Shown here one piece after another: positions 34,511 to 46,065 of a stretch of DNA of 64,000 nt. Numbering within the stretch: the stretch's first letter is position 1; each line of letters opens with the position of its first letter. This stretch comes from Hemileia vastatrix (Eukaryota > Basidiomycota > Pucciniomycetes > Pucciniales > Zaghouaniaceae): contig JASXTE010000008.1 of assembly GCA_030280995.1 (NCBI GenBank), positions 25,388,693-25,452,692 on the forward strand, read 5' to 3'. A model generated the notes under the pieces. The model saw only the letters and a list, made by a program, of their open reading frames with translations, made no database searches and had not been told where the DNA came from. Made by a program: the position numbers and the translations under genes.

Positions 34511-37417
34511 ATATTACTGATAATTCTATATTAAAATCTCCATTTAGAGCACCTGTTATCATAGATAGTAAAAAATTTGAGGTTGTTCTTGACACTGGTG
34601 CTGGAGGAAGTGTAGTGTCTGAAATAGCACTAGCTTCTGACAATGAAGATTATCATAGTAAATTATTACCTATGATATCTGAAAAATGGAGAGTTTATGG
34701 TTCTGTTTTATGTCCCATTGGAAAATACAAAACCACTGTATTCTTTAAGTATAATGGTGGTTTTGTCAGAGCTGTTTGTGGATTTGTTGTGATGAGAAAT
34801 GACAACTTAAGCATTTGGTTTATTATGGGAAATGACATTTTAACCCTGTTTGGTATCATATTAGATCCTAAAAACAATTGTTTCACATTGAGAAAGAATG
34901 GAAAAATAAAATTTAAAATTTCTTCCTCTAAAAAACCTTCTACACACCTTTTAAAATTGTTTGATTCATTGATTCAATGTAAAGGTAGATCAACAAAAGA
35001 AATGGATAGTTTATTGTCTGAAATAAACACTGCTTCATTTGGTGATCAGAAAAATTCTATAATTACCTTTATTACTTCTTTTCCTTTGGCTTTTGCTCAT
35101 GGATCTCATGAATTAGGTGTTGTTAAGGAAGAAATGAAAATTTTTATATCCTGTAACTTAAATGAAATTCTTTTCAGCCTTAAGAAAAAAACTTATCCTG
35201 CTTCTCCAATAAAGAGAAAAGATATTGAGGATAATCTCACTACCCTATTGAAAATGAACATTATTGAGAAGTTCAATGTTACCCCAAAATATTGTGTCAT
35301 CTCCCCTGTCTTAGTCTCTTATGAAAAAGATAAGGCTATATTACGTGGGGATTATAGAACATTGAATACTTATACAGTGGATTATATTTATCCTTTACCC
35401 AGAATAAACTCAATACATGCTACCTTGCAAGGTGCAAAATTTATTAGTTTTCTAGAATGTAACAAGGTCTATCATCAAATTTCTGTTTAAAAGAACTCTC
35501 AAAATTTCTTTCTAATTGCTACACACATTGGAATATATAAGTATGTTAAAATGCATATTGGCCCAAAAAATTCCCCTTCAGTTTTTCAAAAAGTGATGGA
35601 TAATATTTTTCTTCAATAAATAATTGAAAGATGATTAATGGTCTATATTTATTACATCATAGTTTTTTCTAAAACCTGAGCACATGAATCACTTGAATAT
35701 AGTCTTTAAAAAGATAGATGATATTAACATGAATTTATCCTTGAAAAAGTGTAAATTTAGTTTTCAATCCTTGAAATTCCTAGGTCATGTTGTTTCAGGT
35801 TTACAAATATGTGTAGATAAAACCAGAGTTTCTGAAATTCAAAATGTGAAAGCACCAACTTCTGTGAGAGAAATCCAAAAATTTTTGGGAATATGTGGCT
35901 ATTATAGACAATATATAAAAAATTATTAAGTCATAGCCTTACCTCTTACTAAATTAACTAGAAAATATGTTGCCTTTATCTAGAATGATAAATCCCAGAG
36001 AGCCTTTAATACATTGAAAAAAAATTTAATGTCTGCTCCAATCCTAGCTCTCCCAGATTATAATAAAACTTTTGTACTCTACACAGATGCAAGTTTTTTT
36101 GGACTAGAAACTGATCTCTACCAAAAACAAATTATTAATGATAAAAATTCAGAAGTAGTTATATTTTATATTTCAAGAACCTTAAGAAATAGAAAACCAA
36201 AATATGGTGCCACTCAATTAAATTTTTTAGTAGTTGTATGAGCTTTGGAAAACATTCATTATTACTTAGATGACCAAAAATTTGAATTGGTTACTTATTG
36301 TAGTGCAGTTAAATCCCTATTAAACCTAAAAATGCCAAACAGATATATCTTTAGGTGGAAACTAGCTGTTCAAGAATACAGGGTTAGAATGACAATTATT
36401 CACATGGCTGGAAATTCTCATTTCAATGTAGATATGCTTTCTAGATTACCTCTGCCAAATGATGACTCCATCCCAACTTATGTACCTGAAGATGATAAAA
36501 TTCATATACATGGTATATATATAGCTGATATGGAAGAAGGGTTATTTCAATTAATTCTGGATTCATATGAAAAAGATTCTGATTTAAATAAATTAGTCAC
36601 AATCTTAAATGATTTAAAGAATGATTCAATTCATGCATTAATAAAAACTCTCCCCCCAAAGTACCAGAATGCTTTGAATAAAGAAAAGTTTTTAATTGAT
36701 TATAAATATATTTATTACAGTAGAAAGCTTATTGATGTTATTTTAATTCCTCCTTCTATGAAAGAAAACATCTTCAACTTTTTCATGATGATATATTGGC
36801 AGGTAATTTTAATCTAGAAAAAATCATGGTCAGAATTAAAAATACTGCATGGTGGGCTAATATGTCTGAAGACACAAAGTATTATTTTGAATCTTGTGAT
36901 TCTTGCCGAAAATCTAAAAAATTAACAGGCAAAAGATCAGGATTATTGCAACATATTGAAGCACCTGATGCTCCATGACAAATAATTAATATGGATTTTG
37001 TCATGGGTCTTTCTGCAGCAGGAAAAGACAGTTATAGTTTTTGTTGAGTAATAGTGGATAGATTCACCAAAATGTGCAAATTTATTCCCACCAATAAAGA
37101 TGTTTCCACCAAAAATTAAGCTTTCTTATGGTGGTCATACATGTTTAACATTATTGTTTTCCCAAAAAATATGGGATTGATCCCATAAAGAATACACATT
37201 TAAAAAGGGTGATAAAGTACTGATATCTACTATCCACTTCAATTTACAGGGAAATAACAAACCCAAGGATCCTTTTTTGGGACCATTTTTGTTAAAATAA
37301 TGGTTGGTGATAATTCAGTAGAAGTAGTATTGTATTCTCCATATGATAGAAAACATCCTGTTTTCCCCATCTCCCTACTTAAACAATACACTTCCAGAAG
37401 TGAATCATTTCCTACGA

Positions 37418-38517
37418 TATGGTAAGGTAAACTCTTACAGTCACCTTGCTGTAAGCAGAATCCGGAGGAGATATGTGGATTTAGCTGAAAACCCCGTCCT
37501 TCCAATAAAAATAACAAAATGGGAATTCTAAATCACTAAGCTAACCAGTCTACTTGGATCTGATTGATAAAAATAATGAAACTCTAAAATAATTAACGCT
37601 TATTGAGATTTAAAGAAAGTGGCTGTTGATAAAGAAATACTGATAACAACAATTAAGGTGTACCAGTGAAAGATCTGAAAAGATTGACTTTTATGTTTTT
37701 ATAATAATTTGAATTTTTATGAGACAGCAATAATCAAGTCCCAGCGATGAAGACCTTTCTAAAGATACCCTGTATGAAGTGTGATTTAAATTGTTGAGTA
37801 GTATTTCTAAAATGTTATATATAAAATATAAAGTTATAAGGGTATTACAATTTATTTAATTTGTTGAGTAATAAAAAATGAGACTGTTGTGGTTAAAGAT
37901 TAAGCTGTATGATGTGTCCCCCCCCCAATTTCGAGTTTGAGAAGCGCTTAAGTATTCCTAGTCACGTGCCTAAGTTTTCCCCTCCTGAGCTCTTCCAGAG
38001 TCAATCCGGAGCCCGTACGGAGTCCGTACGGAGTCCGTCCGGACTTCCGGACTCAATTAGAACCTTAGAACTATAATAAAAAATCTAGAAAAATTACACA
38101 TAATAGAGCTACTTCCCTTTTACATACCAAACTAATTTTCGTAGTCTGCGCAGCTCTAATTACCCCGTGAAAATTCATCAAAGTTAAGTAATTTTTGAAA
38201 ACGTAAATATTTCTATAAAACTTTAAAATTCATTTAAAAATATAAGAAAAATAGTAAAAATTCTGGGAAAATTTCCCAAGGTTCTTGAGTGACTTGACTT
38301 GACACTTATAAATTTTTCAGACCGTAAAAATAAGTCTTCTCCATAAAATAAATTGTATTTGTGTAGGCATTCGCTCGTGACCAATTTCTTCATATTTAAA
38401 ACTCAAATAAATTAAATAAAACCCTTTTATATATAAAAAAATAATAACGCCAATCTTGCACGCCGTAATAACTCCATTTATGTACTTAGGTGCCATACTA
38501 AACTTTAGGCTACCACA
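37418..38517 (-). repeat. 3' LTR of element 5
   Basis: Minus strand TGTGGTAGCC to ACCTTACCATA. Contains two copies of the 11-bp unit GTACGGAGTCC near 38015-38036 and a hairpin CTTACAG/CTGTAAG near its end (37433-37454). Confidence 0.92.
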
Positions 38518-38527
38518 TCCTCCCTCC
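38518..38527 (-). other. Polypurine tract of element 5
   Basis: GGAGGGAGGA on the minus strand, directly against the TGTGGTAGCC start of the 3' LTR. Confidence 0.75.
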
Positions 38528-39183
38528 AATCGAGAATGTCCCCATTCTTAAAACTTTGCATAAGTGGTTGAGCAATTCCAAAAGAATTATCTTTTCTAAT
38601 AAAATAATTTGATAAATTTGTTTTAGCTGGTCTTCTTTTAAATCTTTTTAATAAAAAACGTTCTTTCTTCTTCTCTGGCTTGATATAACATAAAATAATA
38701 TAAATCTTGTGATGATTCCACTACTGAGAGCAAGATTTGAATCCCTTCAGACTCCCATATACCAGTCTTCCTTCTTGTCACAGCATTGAGAGAGTGGATC
38801 TTCCTATGAGCCGAATACTCCTGATTCCAACCTCATAGGGCCCCCCACTGAGCTGAATTCTATGATTCCAATCTCGCCATAAGGTCCTCCAAGCTTCACA
38901 CCAAAAAAAAATGGCCTAACTATGAGGCACTAAAAAAAATCATTCCCTAAAATCCAACTACCATCCTAACTTCTGATTCCTTCATCACAATTTTCAAACT
39001 TTGCTATACAGCAAACCCATAAAATACTTTTGCCAGGCTTCCAATAATAATATTAACTTTAGACCATGTTAAAGCGCCACAAATTTCACCTAATTAACCA
39101 TTATGCTTTCTTTAGCATCATCACCACCTAAAATTTTAACCTCCTAAAGCTATCAGCACCCAATTCCAGAAATAATTGAATAA

Positions 39184-40047
39184 CCAGTTTAGAGTCTTAG
39201 TGGACAGTGATAAATTAAAAGATTGAATTGAGTTATCCAAACAAGATTGACATTCCAATTTAAAGTCTTGGTAGACCAAACATATAATCGATTGCCAGTT
39301 TATGGTCTTGGTGGACCAAGGATCGTTTAAGTGCATAAATATCTTGATATATACCTAAGTAAGGCCTAGGCTTGACCAAAGATTGAATAAATTTGATAAT
39401 CCAGTTTAATGTCATAGTGGACCAAACATTTGATCGACAAGTAATCCAGTATAAGGCCATAGTGGTCCAATGAATGTTGAATTATCCTGCAGATATTAAT
39501 TTTCCAGTTTAAAGTCATAGTGGACTAAACAATGAATGAACTACCAGTTTAAAGTCATGGTGGACCAAACATTTAATTGATAAGAAATCCAGTTTAAGGT
39601 CATGGTGGACCCAACACTTGATAATAGTCCAGTTTAAGGTCTTGGTGGACCTAACATTTGATTGATAAAAATAAAAAGAAATCCGTCTCCCAAAAATATC
39701 CATAAAATCTTGAACATTCTTTAAATTCAGTTTAAAGTCTTGAAGGACTAACAGCTCCAATATAAAATCTTTAATGATAGTCTATAAAATTAGCAAGTTT
39801 TAAGTCTTGGAGGACTAACAGCTCCAAAATTCGTATAAAAAAAACCTTAAAGAATGTTTTGAACAGTAGCCAGTTTAAAGTCTTGGAGGACTAACAGCTC
39901 CAAAATTTGTATAAAAACCTTAAGGAAAGTCTTGAAAAGTAGCCAGTTTAAAGTCTTGGAGGACTAACAGCTCCAAAATTCGTATAAAAAAAACCTTAAA
40001 GAATGTTTTGAACAGTAGTCAGTTTAAAGTCTTGGAGGACTAACAGA
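39184..40047 (-). repeat. Hairpin motif array, GTC/GAC type (element 5)
   Basis: Fourteen copies, written on the plus strand, of CCAGTTTAAAGTCTTGGAGGAC and variants. Starts are near 39184, 39254, 39294, 39401, 39446, 39504, 39544, 39589, 39629, 39728, 39794, 39870, 39943 and 40019. The stem varies in step: AGTC with GACT, GGTC with GACC. The loop is six bases (TTGGAG, TTGGTG, ATGGTG, ATAGTG). The CAGTTTA box is nearly constant. Confidence 0.85.
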
Positions 40048-40175
40048 TGTCTTGAAGTAAAATCCCATAGGTATTGAGTTCCTTTAGACCCTGTTTCCTG
40101 TCTAAACTAAATGAATAAAACTAAAAAAATAAAATGAAGACTGAAAAATAAAACTAAGAAATATAATAATAATTT

Positions 40176-40375
40176 TGATTTAATTAATTAATTTTTTTTT
40201 TAATTTTATTATTTTATTTTTATTTATTTATTTTTATTTTTTATTTATTTAATTATTTTTTATTTATTTATTTTTTATTTTTTTATTTTTTTTATTTTTA
40301 TTTTTATTTTTTTTTATTTTATTTTATTTTTATTTATTTTTATTTTTAATTTTGTTTTTAATTTAAAATAAAAGA
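40176..40375. repeat. A/T low-complexity tract
   Basis: Almost pure TTTTATTTATT-type sequence for about 200 bp within the untranslated part of element 5. Likely microsatellite expansion. Confidence 0.85.
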
Positions 40376-40827
40376 TTTTAGAAAAGATAGTTTTTGAAAT
40401 AAAAGTTAAAATATAATTTTTGAAGAAAGATAAAGGAATGTGAAAAGAAAGATAAAAAAAGTAATAATAATAAAAAAATTTCAAAATAAAATTTTTAAAA
40501 GATGCCCCCCGGCCATTTGATGAGCCGTACCCTCGACATCATACCCACATCCAAGTGCAACTTGATGTGGTTACACAATTTTGAGAAATTGAAAAGAAAA
40601 GAAAATAAATGAAAGTTTTAGAAGATAATTTTTATAATGATGATCACTGGGTGGGCTCCCTCCAATTTATAAAAATGATTAGAGACCACCAGTGAGCATC
40701 ACCTTTACAATAATTCATAATATATATTAAAGAAAAGAAATCACAATCTAACATAAAAAAAATCAACAACAAAATAAAATAAAAGAATCTTGAATCCGGC
40801 ATTGAGAGCGGTGTCTCTTGATTCGTT

Positions 40828-40850
40828 CCAGTTTATAGTCTTAGTGGACT
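40828..40850 (-). repeat. Single hairpin motif copy (element 5)
   Basis: CCAGTTTATAGTCTTAGTGGAC on the plus strand, the same motif as the 39184-40047 array, isolated by nearly 800 bp. Confidence 0.8.
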
Positions 40851-41175
40851 TCCTGAAATTAAAAGACAAAGCCAGGATTCAACTAGAAACAGGGAAAATT
40901 TTGGAAACGAACATTATGGGGTAATTGTGTATAGAGCAGCCAGCCCATCAATTACCCCCACACTTGCCAACATTAAATTAAGAAGGTTCCCCTGTGAACA
41001 CTTCTTCCAATAAATTTTTAAAAAAAATTTTCCAACACTATCTTCACCCATATTTAAAGAATTTTAAGTTTTTTGAAAATTTCAAAGAAGGTCTTCTTGA
41101 ATTTCATTAAGTTTCATCATAGTTTCGTCGAACATATACAATGTAACGATAGTAAAGTATTTTGATAAAAAAGAA

Positions 41176-41397
41176 GATAGTTTATCCTCATTGCGGAGGT
41201 CATCATAAAATTTCGTTGATATCATAGTTTATCCTCATTGCGGAGGTATAAATTTAATAAAAGTCATTAAAATTGTAGTTTATCCTCATTTCGGAGTTAT
41301 CCATAAAATTTCATAAATGTCATAGTTTATCCTCATTGCGGAGGTATAAATTTAATAAAAGTCATTAAAATTGTAGTTTAACCTCATTTCGGAGTTA
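41176..41397 (-). repeat. Hairpin motif array, CCTC/GAGG type (element 5)
   Basis: Five copies of TAGTTTATCCTCATTGCGGAGG and variants near 41178, 41226, 41274, 41324 and 41372, spaced about 48 bp. The stem is CCTC with GAGG and the loop ATTGCG or ATTTCG. The array abuts and slightly overlaps the end of the integrase frame. Confidence 0.85.
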
Positions 41398-43026
41398 GAC
41401 TTCGGCACTCCTGGTGCCTCTAGGATAGAACCGTTTCACTTGATCGGCTGCTACCCTCTTCTTTAATACTACTCCATCCAACTCTTCTAGCCCATATGAA
41501 CCGCCGGAAACTTGCTCCTTGATTTTATACGGTCCATTCCACCTATCTGCAAACATCTTTCCCCACTGGCTTTCCAAACTCCTATTATACACCAAGACCA
41601 TATCACCTGGGTTCAAAGGTTTCCTTAATCGATGTGCCAACCGCTCATCCCAATATCTAACTGATTGATTTCGGATCTTCATCATCCGCGAATATGCCTT
41701 TTCTAAATATTCTTCTTTCTTTTCTAGCTGCATCATTCTTGCACACAATAATTCTTCAGTAGTTTTGACCGTGCCCCAGTCAACTCCAAGATATGATTCA
41801 GCTTCTAAATCAACCGGTAAAACTGCTTTCTGTCCAAAAACAAGTTCATAAGGTGAAAATCCGGTCGTCCTTTTGGCAGTGATTCGATCAGCAAATAAAA
41901 CTAAAGGTAAATAGTGCCTCCACTTTTCAGCACTTGTCCCACACATTTTAACTAAAGCATCCTTAATAACTTGATGCCCTCTTTCAACCATGCCTTCAGC
42001 TTCAGGATAATATGGGGTTGCTACCCTAACCTTTGATCCAACTTTCAATACGGCCTCTTTAAACTCTGTCCCAAATTCAGGACCTCCATCTACCGTTACC
42101 AATTTCATCACTCCATACCTATATACCCAATTATTCAAAAAAAATTCTGCCACATTTTTGGCAGTTAAATTAATAAGAGGCGCTGCCTCTACCCAACCAG
42201 ATAAATCATCTCTGGCCACAATTAAATATTTATACCGTCCCTCTTTTATATGAACGGCATCTAAACTAACTCTTCCAAAGAGCGTATATTCACCGGTCGC
42301 GCGTCCAGGTTCTTTTGGCCTTAAATAACTTCGTCTTTGACATTCTTTGCATGACTGAACCCACTGTTTAACAGCCATCTTCATGCCAGGCCACCAAAAT
42401 CAATCAGAAATTCTTCTAAACGTTTCTCCAACGCCTCTATGCCCGAGATCTTCATGCAGTGATTTCAAAACTAATTCTTGCCCCTTCTGTTGAGTTATAA
42501 CTACTTGAGGATTTGTATACCTCCTCCTCATTAAACGTCGACCAGATAGGTAAAACGTAGATGACTTCCTCTTGATAGCCACCCATTCATTGTCTTCACA
42601 ATCTTCTGGCCTCTCTAAAGTCAACAAATATTTGACTAACAAAAAATAAAAACCAGTCTGACCCCAGACTTCATCTTAAAAATCGATTAATATAACATCA
42701 ATAGGGACTTCTCTATCACCAATATCACCTGCACATGAATGAGCCAATTATTGTTGACCCCTAAATAAATCTTTAATCGAGCTATGTCGACGTTTTTCTT
42801 CTGAACCTTTGGATCCTTCGAAAACCGTATTTGAAAATACCTCTTTCTCTTTATCCACCTTTTTATTTAAATTCTCTAATTCTCCAACATATACACCATT
42901 CCTTAATTTACTACTATCCCACACTACCAATCCATCTTCCTCTACATACACCACATCTTCTTCTACCTCCTTTCTACCGAATTTATCTACACCTTTTCCA
43001 ACACCTTTATTAACATAAAAACTATT

Positions 43027-43106
43027 TTCCAGTTTATCCTCTTGGTGGAGGTCATCATCATCATAATCTAAACACAATAGTCCTGCCAGTTTAACCTCAT
43101 GGGGGA
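43027..43106 (-). repeat. Two hairpin motif copies inside pol (element 5)
   Basis: CCAGTTTATCCTCTTGGTGGAGG (43029) and CCAGTTTAACCTCATGGGGGAGG (43085) on the plus strand; they encode LHQEDKL and LPHEVKL. The outer stem is kept while the loop differs. Confidence 0.8.
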
Positions 43107-45084
43107 GGTATGGAAAGTCTTCAGCTCCTTTAGTGCTGGCTTTGATAATAGGTATATCTTCATCAAACTCTTCTGAGTCTGAATCTTCTTCAGTGGGTGG
43201 TCTCCTTGATAAACCATCTGGCATAGTAAAAGTTTTGCCAGGCTTATGAACTAAATCAAATAAAAAATGTTGAATAAAAGCTACCCATCTCGTCATGGGT
43301 GCATTTGGTAAACTTGGGGAATTAATCATCTGGATTAACGATTTCGCATCCACTTGCAACTCAAAATGTTTCCCCCACAAAATATGCTGAAGTTTCTTCA
43401 GTATTTTTGCCACACCACATAATTCCAATTTTGGTTGTGAATATCTTGATTCGACCTCAGTAAATACTACAGATTCATACCTAACTGGCCTGATGTAACC
43501 AGCTTTATCCATCTGAGACAAAACCGCCCCAGCTGCAACCTGACTTGAATCAACTGCTAAATAAATTCTACCAGCAGCTTTTCCATAATCCAACTTGTGC
43601 AGGACTAAATCCTTCCCTACAACCTCCTTCAACTTCACAAACGCCTTCTCACACTCTCCATCCCACTCCCAGTCTGCATCCTTTCTCGTTAACCGTCTCA
43701 ATGGAGCTGCCAATGAAGAAAAGTCCTTGATAAACATTCTAACATATACGCAAACGCCTAAAAACCCTCTAACTTTGGTCGTATTCTTGGGTCTTGGCCA
43801 GGACTGAATTTTGTTAACTTTCTTCTTGGACATAATCCTACCCTCTCTACATACCACATGGCCTAATATTTCTAAGGCTGGCACACAACATGAAAATTTT
43901 GAACCTGAAATAGTTAAGCCAGCCTCTTCAATTCGAAACAAGATTCTTTCTAATGTAATTGCAAACTCCCAAATGAATTTGCGTATCCCGGGATTCTCTT
44001 CCAACACCTGGTTATCATAGTCGGTTGTTGGTCCCTTAATTCCTCCATCATCTATAAAGATTCCAGAATATTGTGGAATTTCGTCTTGAAGGATCCAAGC
44101 CATCTGAGCTTGATAAACTGCAACCAAATTTGTTGCTCCTTGAGGTAATCTTGTTAACTGTAAACGTCCAAGTGGTGTATTGAATGTAGTGAGAGGCCTT
44201 GAGTCCGGATGTAACTCTCTCTCATCATATCCACCCATAATATCTCCCAATCCATAACACACTCTCCCTGAAAACGCTTTGACAAACTCCTCAGCACTAG
44301 GAGGTATCCCAGCATCCTTTATTGTAACCCTATTTAATTCCCTAAGATCATGAACAACTCTAAGCTTGCCATTTGGTTTCTTGATACAAAATACCGGACT
44401 AGAATAACTTGAAGTTGATTGCTCATACAGTCCAGTGCGTATCCGTTCTCTGACAACTTCAATATAGGCTTCTTGTAATGCAGCCGGAATAGGAATCGGT
44501 TTCTGCTGCCACGGTTCATGACATACCACAGGAATCTTGTAAGGCTCCCCATAGGAATGCTTCAACACACCCCTCTCCTCTTCTACAAAAGCAATGGCCT
44601 TCTCTCGCTTGACCATCACATCCAACAACAACTTCTTCTCTTCTCCAGACAACCAACCATCAGGTCCAAAATTAACAACACCCAGTCTCTCAAAAGTGAT
44701 TCTTGACGTCTCAGAAAATTCAGGCGGATTCTTTACCAAGGGACTTTCATAAGGATCTCTTGATAACCTTGGTCTTCTCAAAGGTGGATTTAATTCAGCA
44801 GGTAGCGGTTCATTAATAGGTCGAACTTTATTTGCTACTTTCTTATATTTGGCTGCGTCCACATCTAAATTAACTTGAGGTAAAACATTTTCTTTTGTAT
44901 CGCCATTAAAACTTTCATCAAATGAATCTTCTTCATCACCAGAATCGGAATAAGAAAAATTAGAAAAATATTTTATTTCATTTTTAAATTTTACCCTTTT
45001 CTCCTTTCCCTCATCTAATTTATAAACAGATTTTCCAACACCTTTGCTTCCCTTATCCAACAGTAAATCACCCGTAAAGAAAGT

Positions 45085-45698
45085 TGGCAGTTTAACCTCT
45101 TGCTGGAGAACCGGAAATGAATTTTCACAAAAATTATTTTTTAGTGTTTTAATTATACTGAGATTTTTTATTTGATTTCGATGTGATTTTTGCAGTTTAC
45201 CCTCTTGCTGGAGGTCCGTAATAGAAGGAGATAATTGCAGTTTAACCTCTTGCTGGAGGTCCGTAATAGAAGGAGATAATTGCAGTTTTACCTCTTGCTG
45301 GAGGTCCAAAATAGAAGGAGATAATTGCAGTTTAACCTCTTGCTGGAGGCCTGGAATAACCTTTTCACATAAATTTTTTTTTTGTGATTTACTTATACTG
45401 AGATTTTTAATTTGGTTTTGATGAGATTTTCGCAGTTTACCCTCTTGCTGGAGGTCCGTGATAGAAGGAGATAATTGCAGTTTAACCTCTTGCTGGAGGC
45501 CCGTAATAGAAGGAGATAATTGCAGTTTAACCTCTTGCTGGAGGCCCGTAATAGCATTTTCACATAAATTATTTTTTTGTGTTTTACTTATACTGAGATT
45601 TTTAATTTGGTTTTGATGAGTTTTTCGCAGTTTACCCTCTTGCTGGAGGTCCAAAATAGAAGGAGATAATTGCAGTTTAACCTCTTGCTGGAGGTCAT
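45085..45698 (-). repeat. Hairpin motif array inside pol coding sequence (element 5)
   Basis: Ten copies of GCAGTTTAACCTCTTGCTGGAGG on the plus strand (starts near 45089, 45194, 45238, 45283, 45328, 45433, 45478, 45523, 45628, 45673), mostly in 45-bp units with longer 105-bp units that encode a KNLSISKTQKNNLCEN-like spacer. Each encodes LQQEVKL or LQQEGKL. Stem CCTC/GAGG, loop TTGCTG. Confidence 0.9.
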
Positions 45699-46039
45699 AA
45701 AACATACCCTTCCAATTTTTATCCAACCTGATTTGGCCCATTTTGCCTTTTTCACCGTTTTTAAATTTAATAGAAAAACAGGGTAAATCCAATAAACATA
45801 TAGAAAAGTCCATAACGTATTTGCACTCCAAAGTAATATTAACAGAAAATAATTGAGAATCCACTTGAATTATCTCCAAGTGAGCTGACCTATTGCAATC
45901 CGGGATCTCATCCTGAGGAGAGATTACAACATTAGAGTGATCAGCCCCTGCTACCCCAAAAAATGAGGGCATCCATAATAATTTGAATCCTGAATAAATT
46001 GAAGACATAACAATAAAAAAAAAATTTCAGCCGAGTTTA

Positions 46040-46063
46040 GGTAGTTTATCCTCATTTCGGAGG
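46040..46063 (-). repeat. Hairpin motif copy between gag and pol (element 5)
   Basis: GTAGTTTATCCTCATTTCGGAGG on the plus strand, in the short gap between the Gag stop at 46066 and the Pol ATG at 46008. Confidence 0.8.
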
Positions 46064-46065
46064 AA

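Larger units (their letters stand above)
38528..41394 (-). other. Long untranslated 3' region of element 5
   Basis: Nearly 2.9 kb between the integrase stop and the polypurine tract with no credible gene; the open frames at 39136-39760 are repeat-driven. It holds the hairpin arrays, an extreme A/T low-complexity tract (about 40176-40375) and a C-rich patch near 40505. Confidence 0.8.
41395..46008 (-). pseudogene. Pol of element 5, one frame with three stops
   Basis: ATG at 46008. The 1,086-codon part holds an N-terminal region with no clear D(T/S)G protease motif, a repeat domain of LQQEVKLQLSPSI units (about residues 100-315), RT (KPNGKLRVVHDLRELNRV; active site FIDD near 44055), RNase H (LAVDSSQVAAGAVLS; LQVDAKSLIQMI), and an acidic tail with LPHEVKL and LHQEDKL. 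TAA at 42748, TAA near 42677 and TGA near 42397 then interrupt an otherwise unbroken frame into the integrase: zinc-finger part (42400-42642) and core (42384-41395) with LDAVHI, VDGGPEF and GMVERGHQ as the DDE residues. There is no chromodomain. All three stops could derive from C-to-T changes (CAA or CGA codons). Confidence 0.88.

Noticed and set aside
42809..44020. Plus-strand frames opposite Pol of element 5
   Set aside because: Antisense shadows of a long frame with recognisable RT and RNase H motifs.
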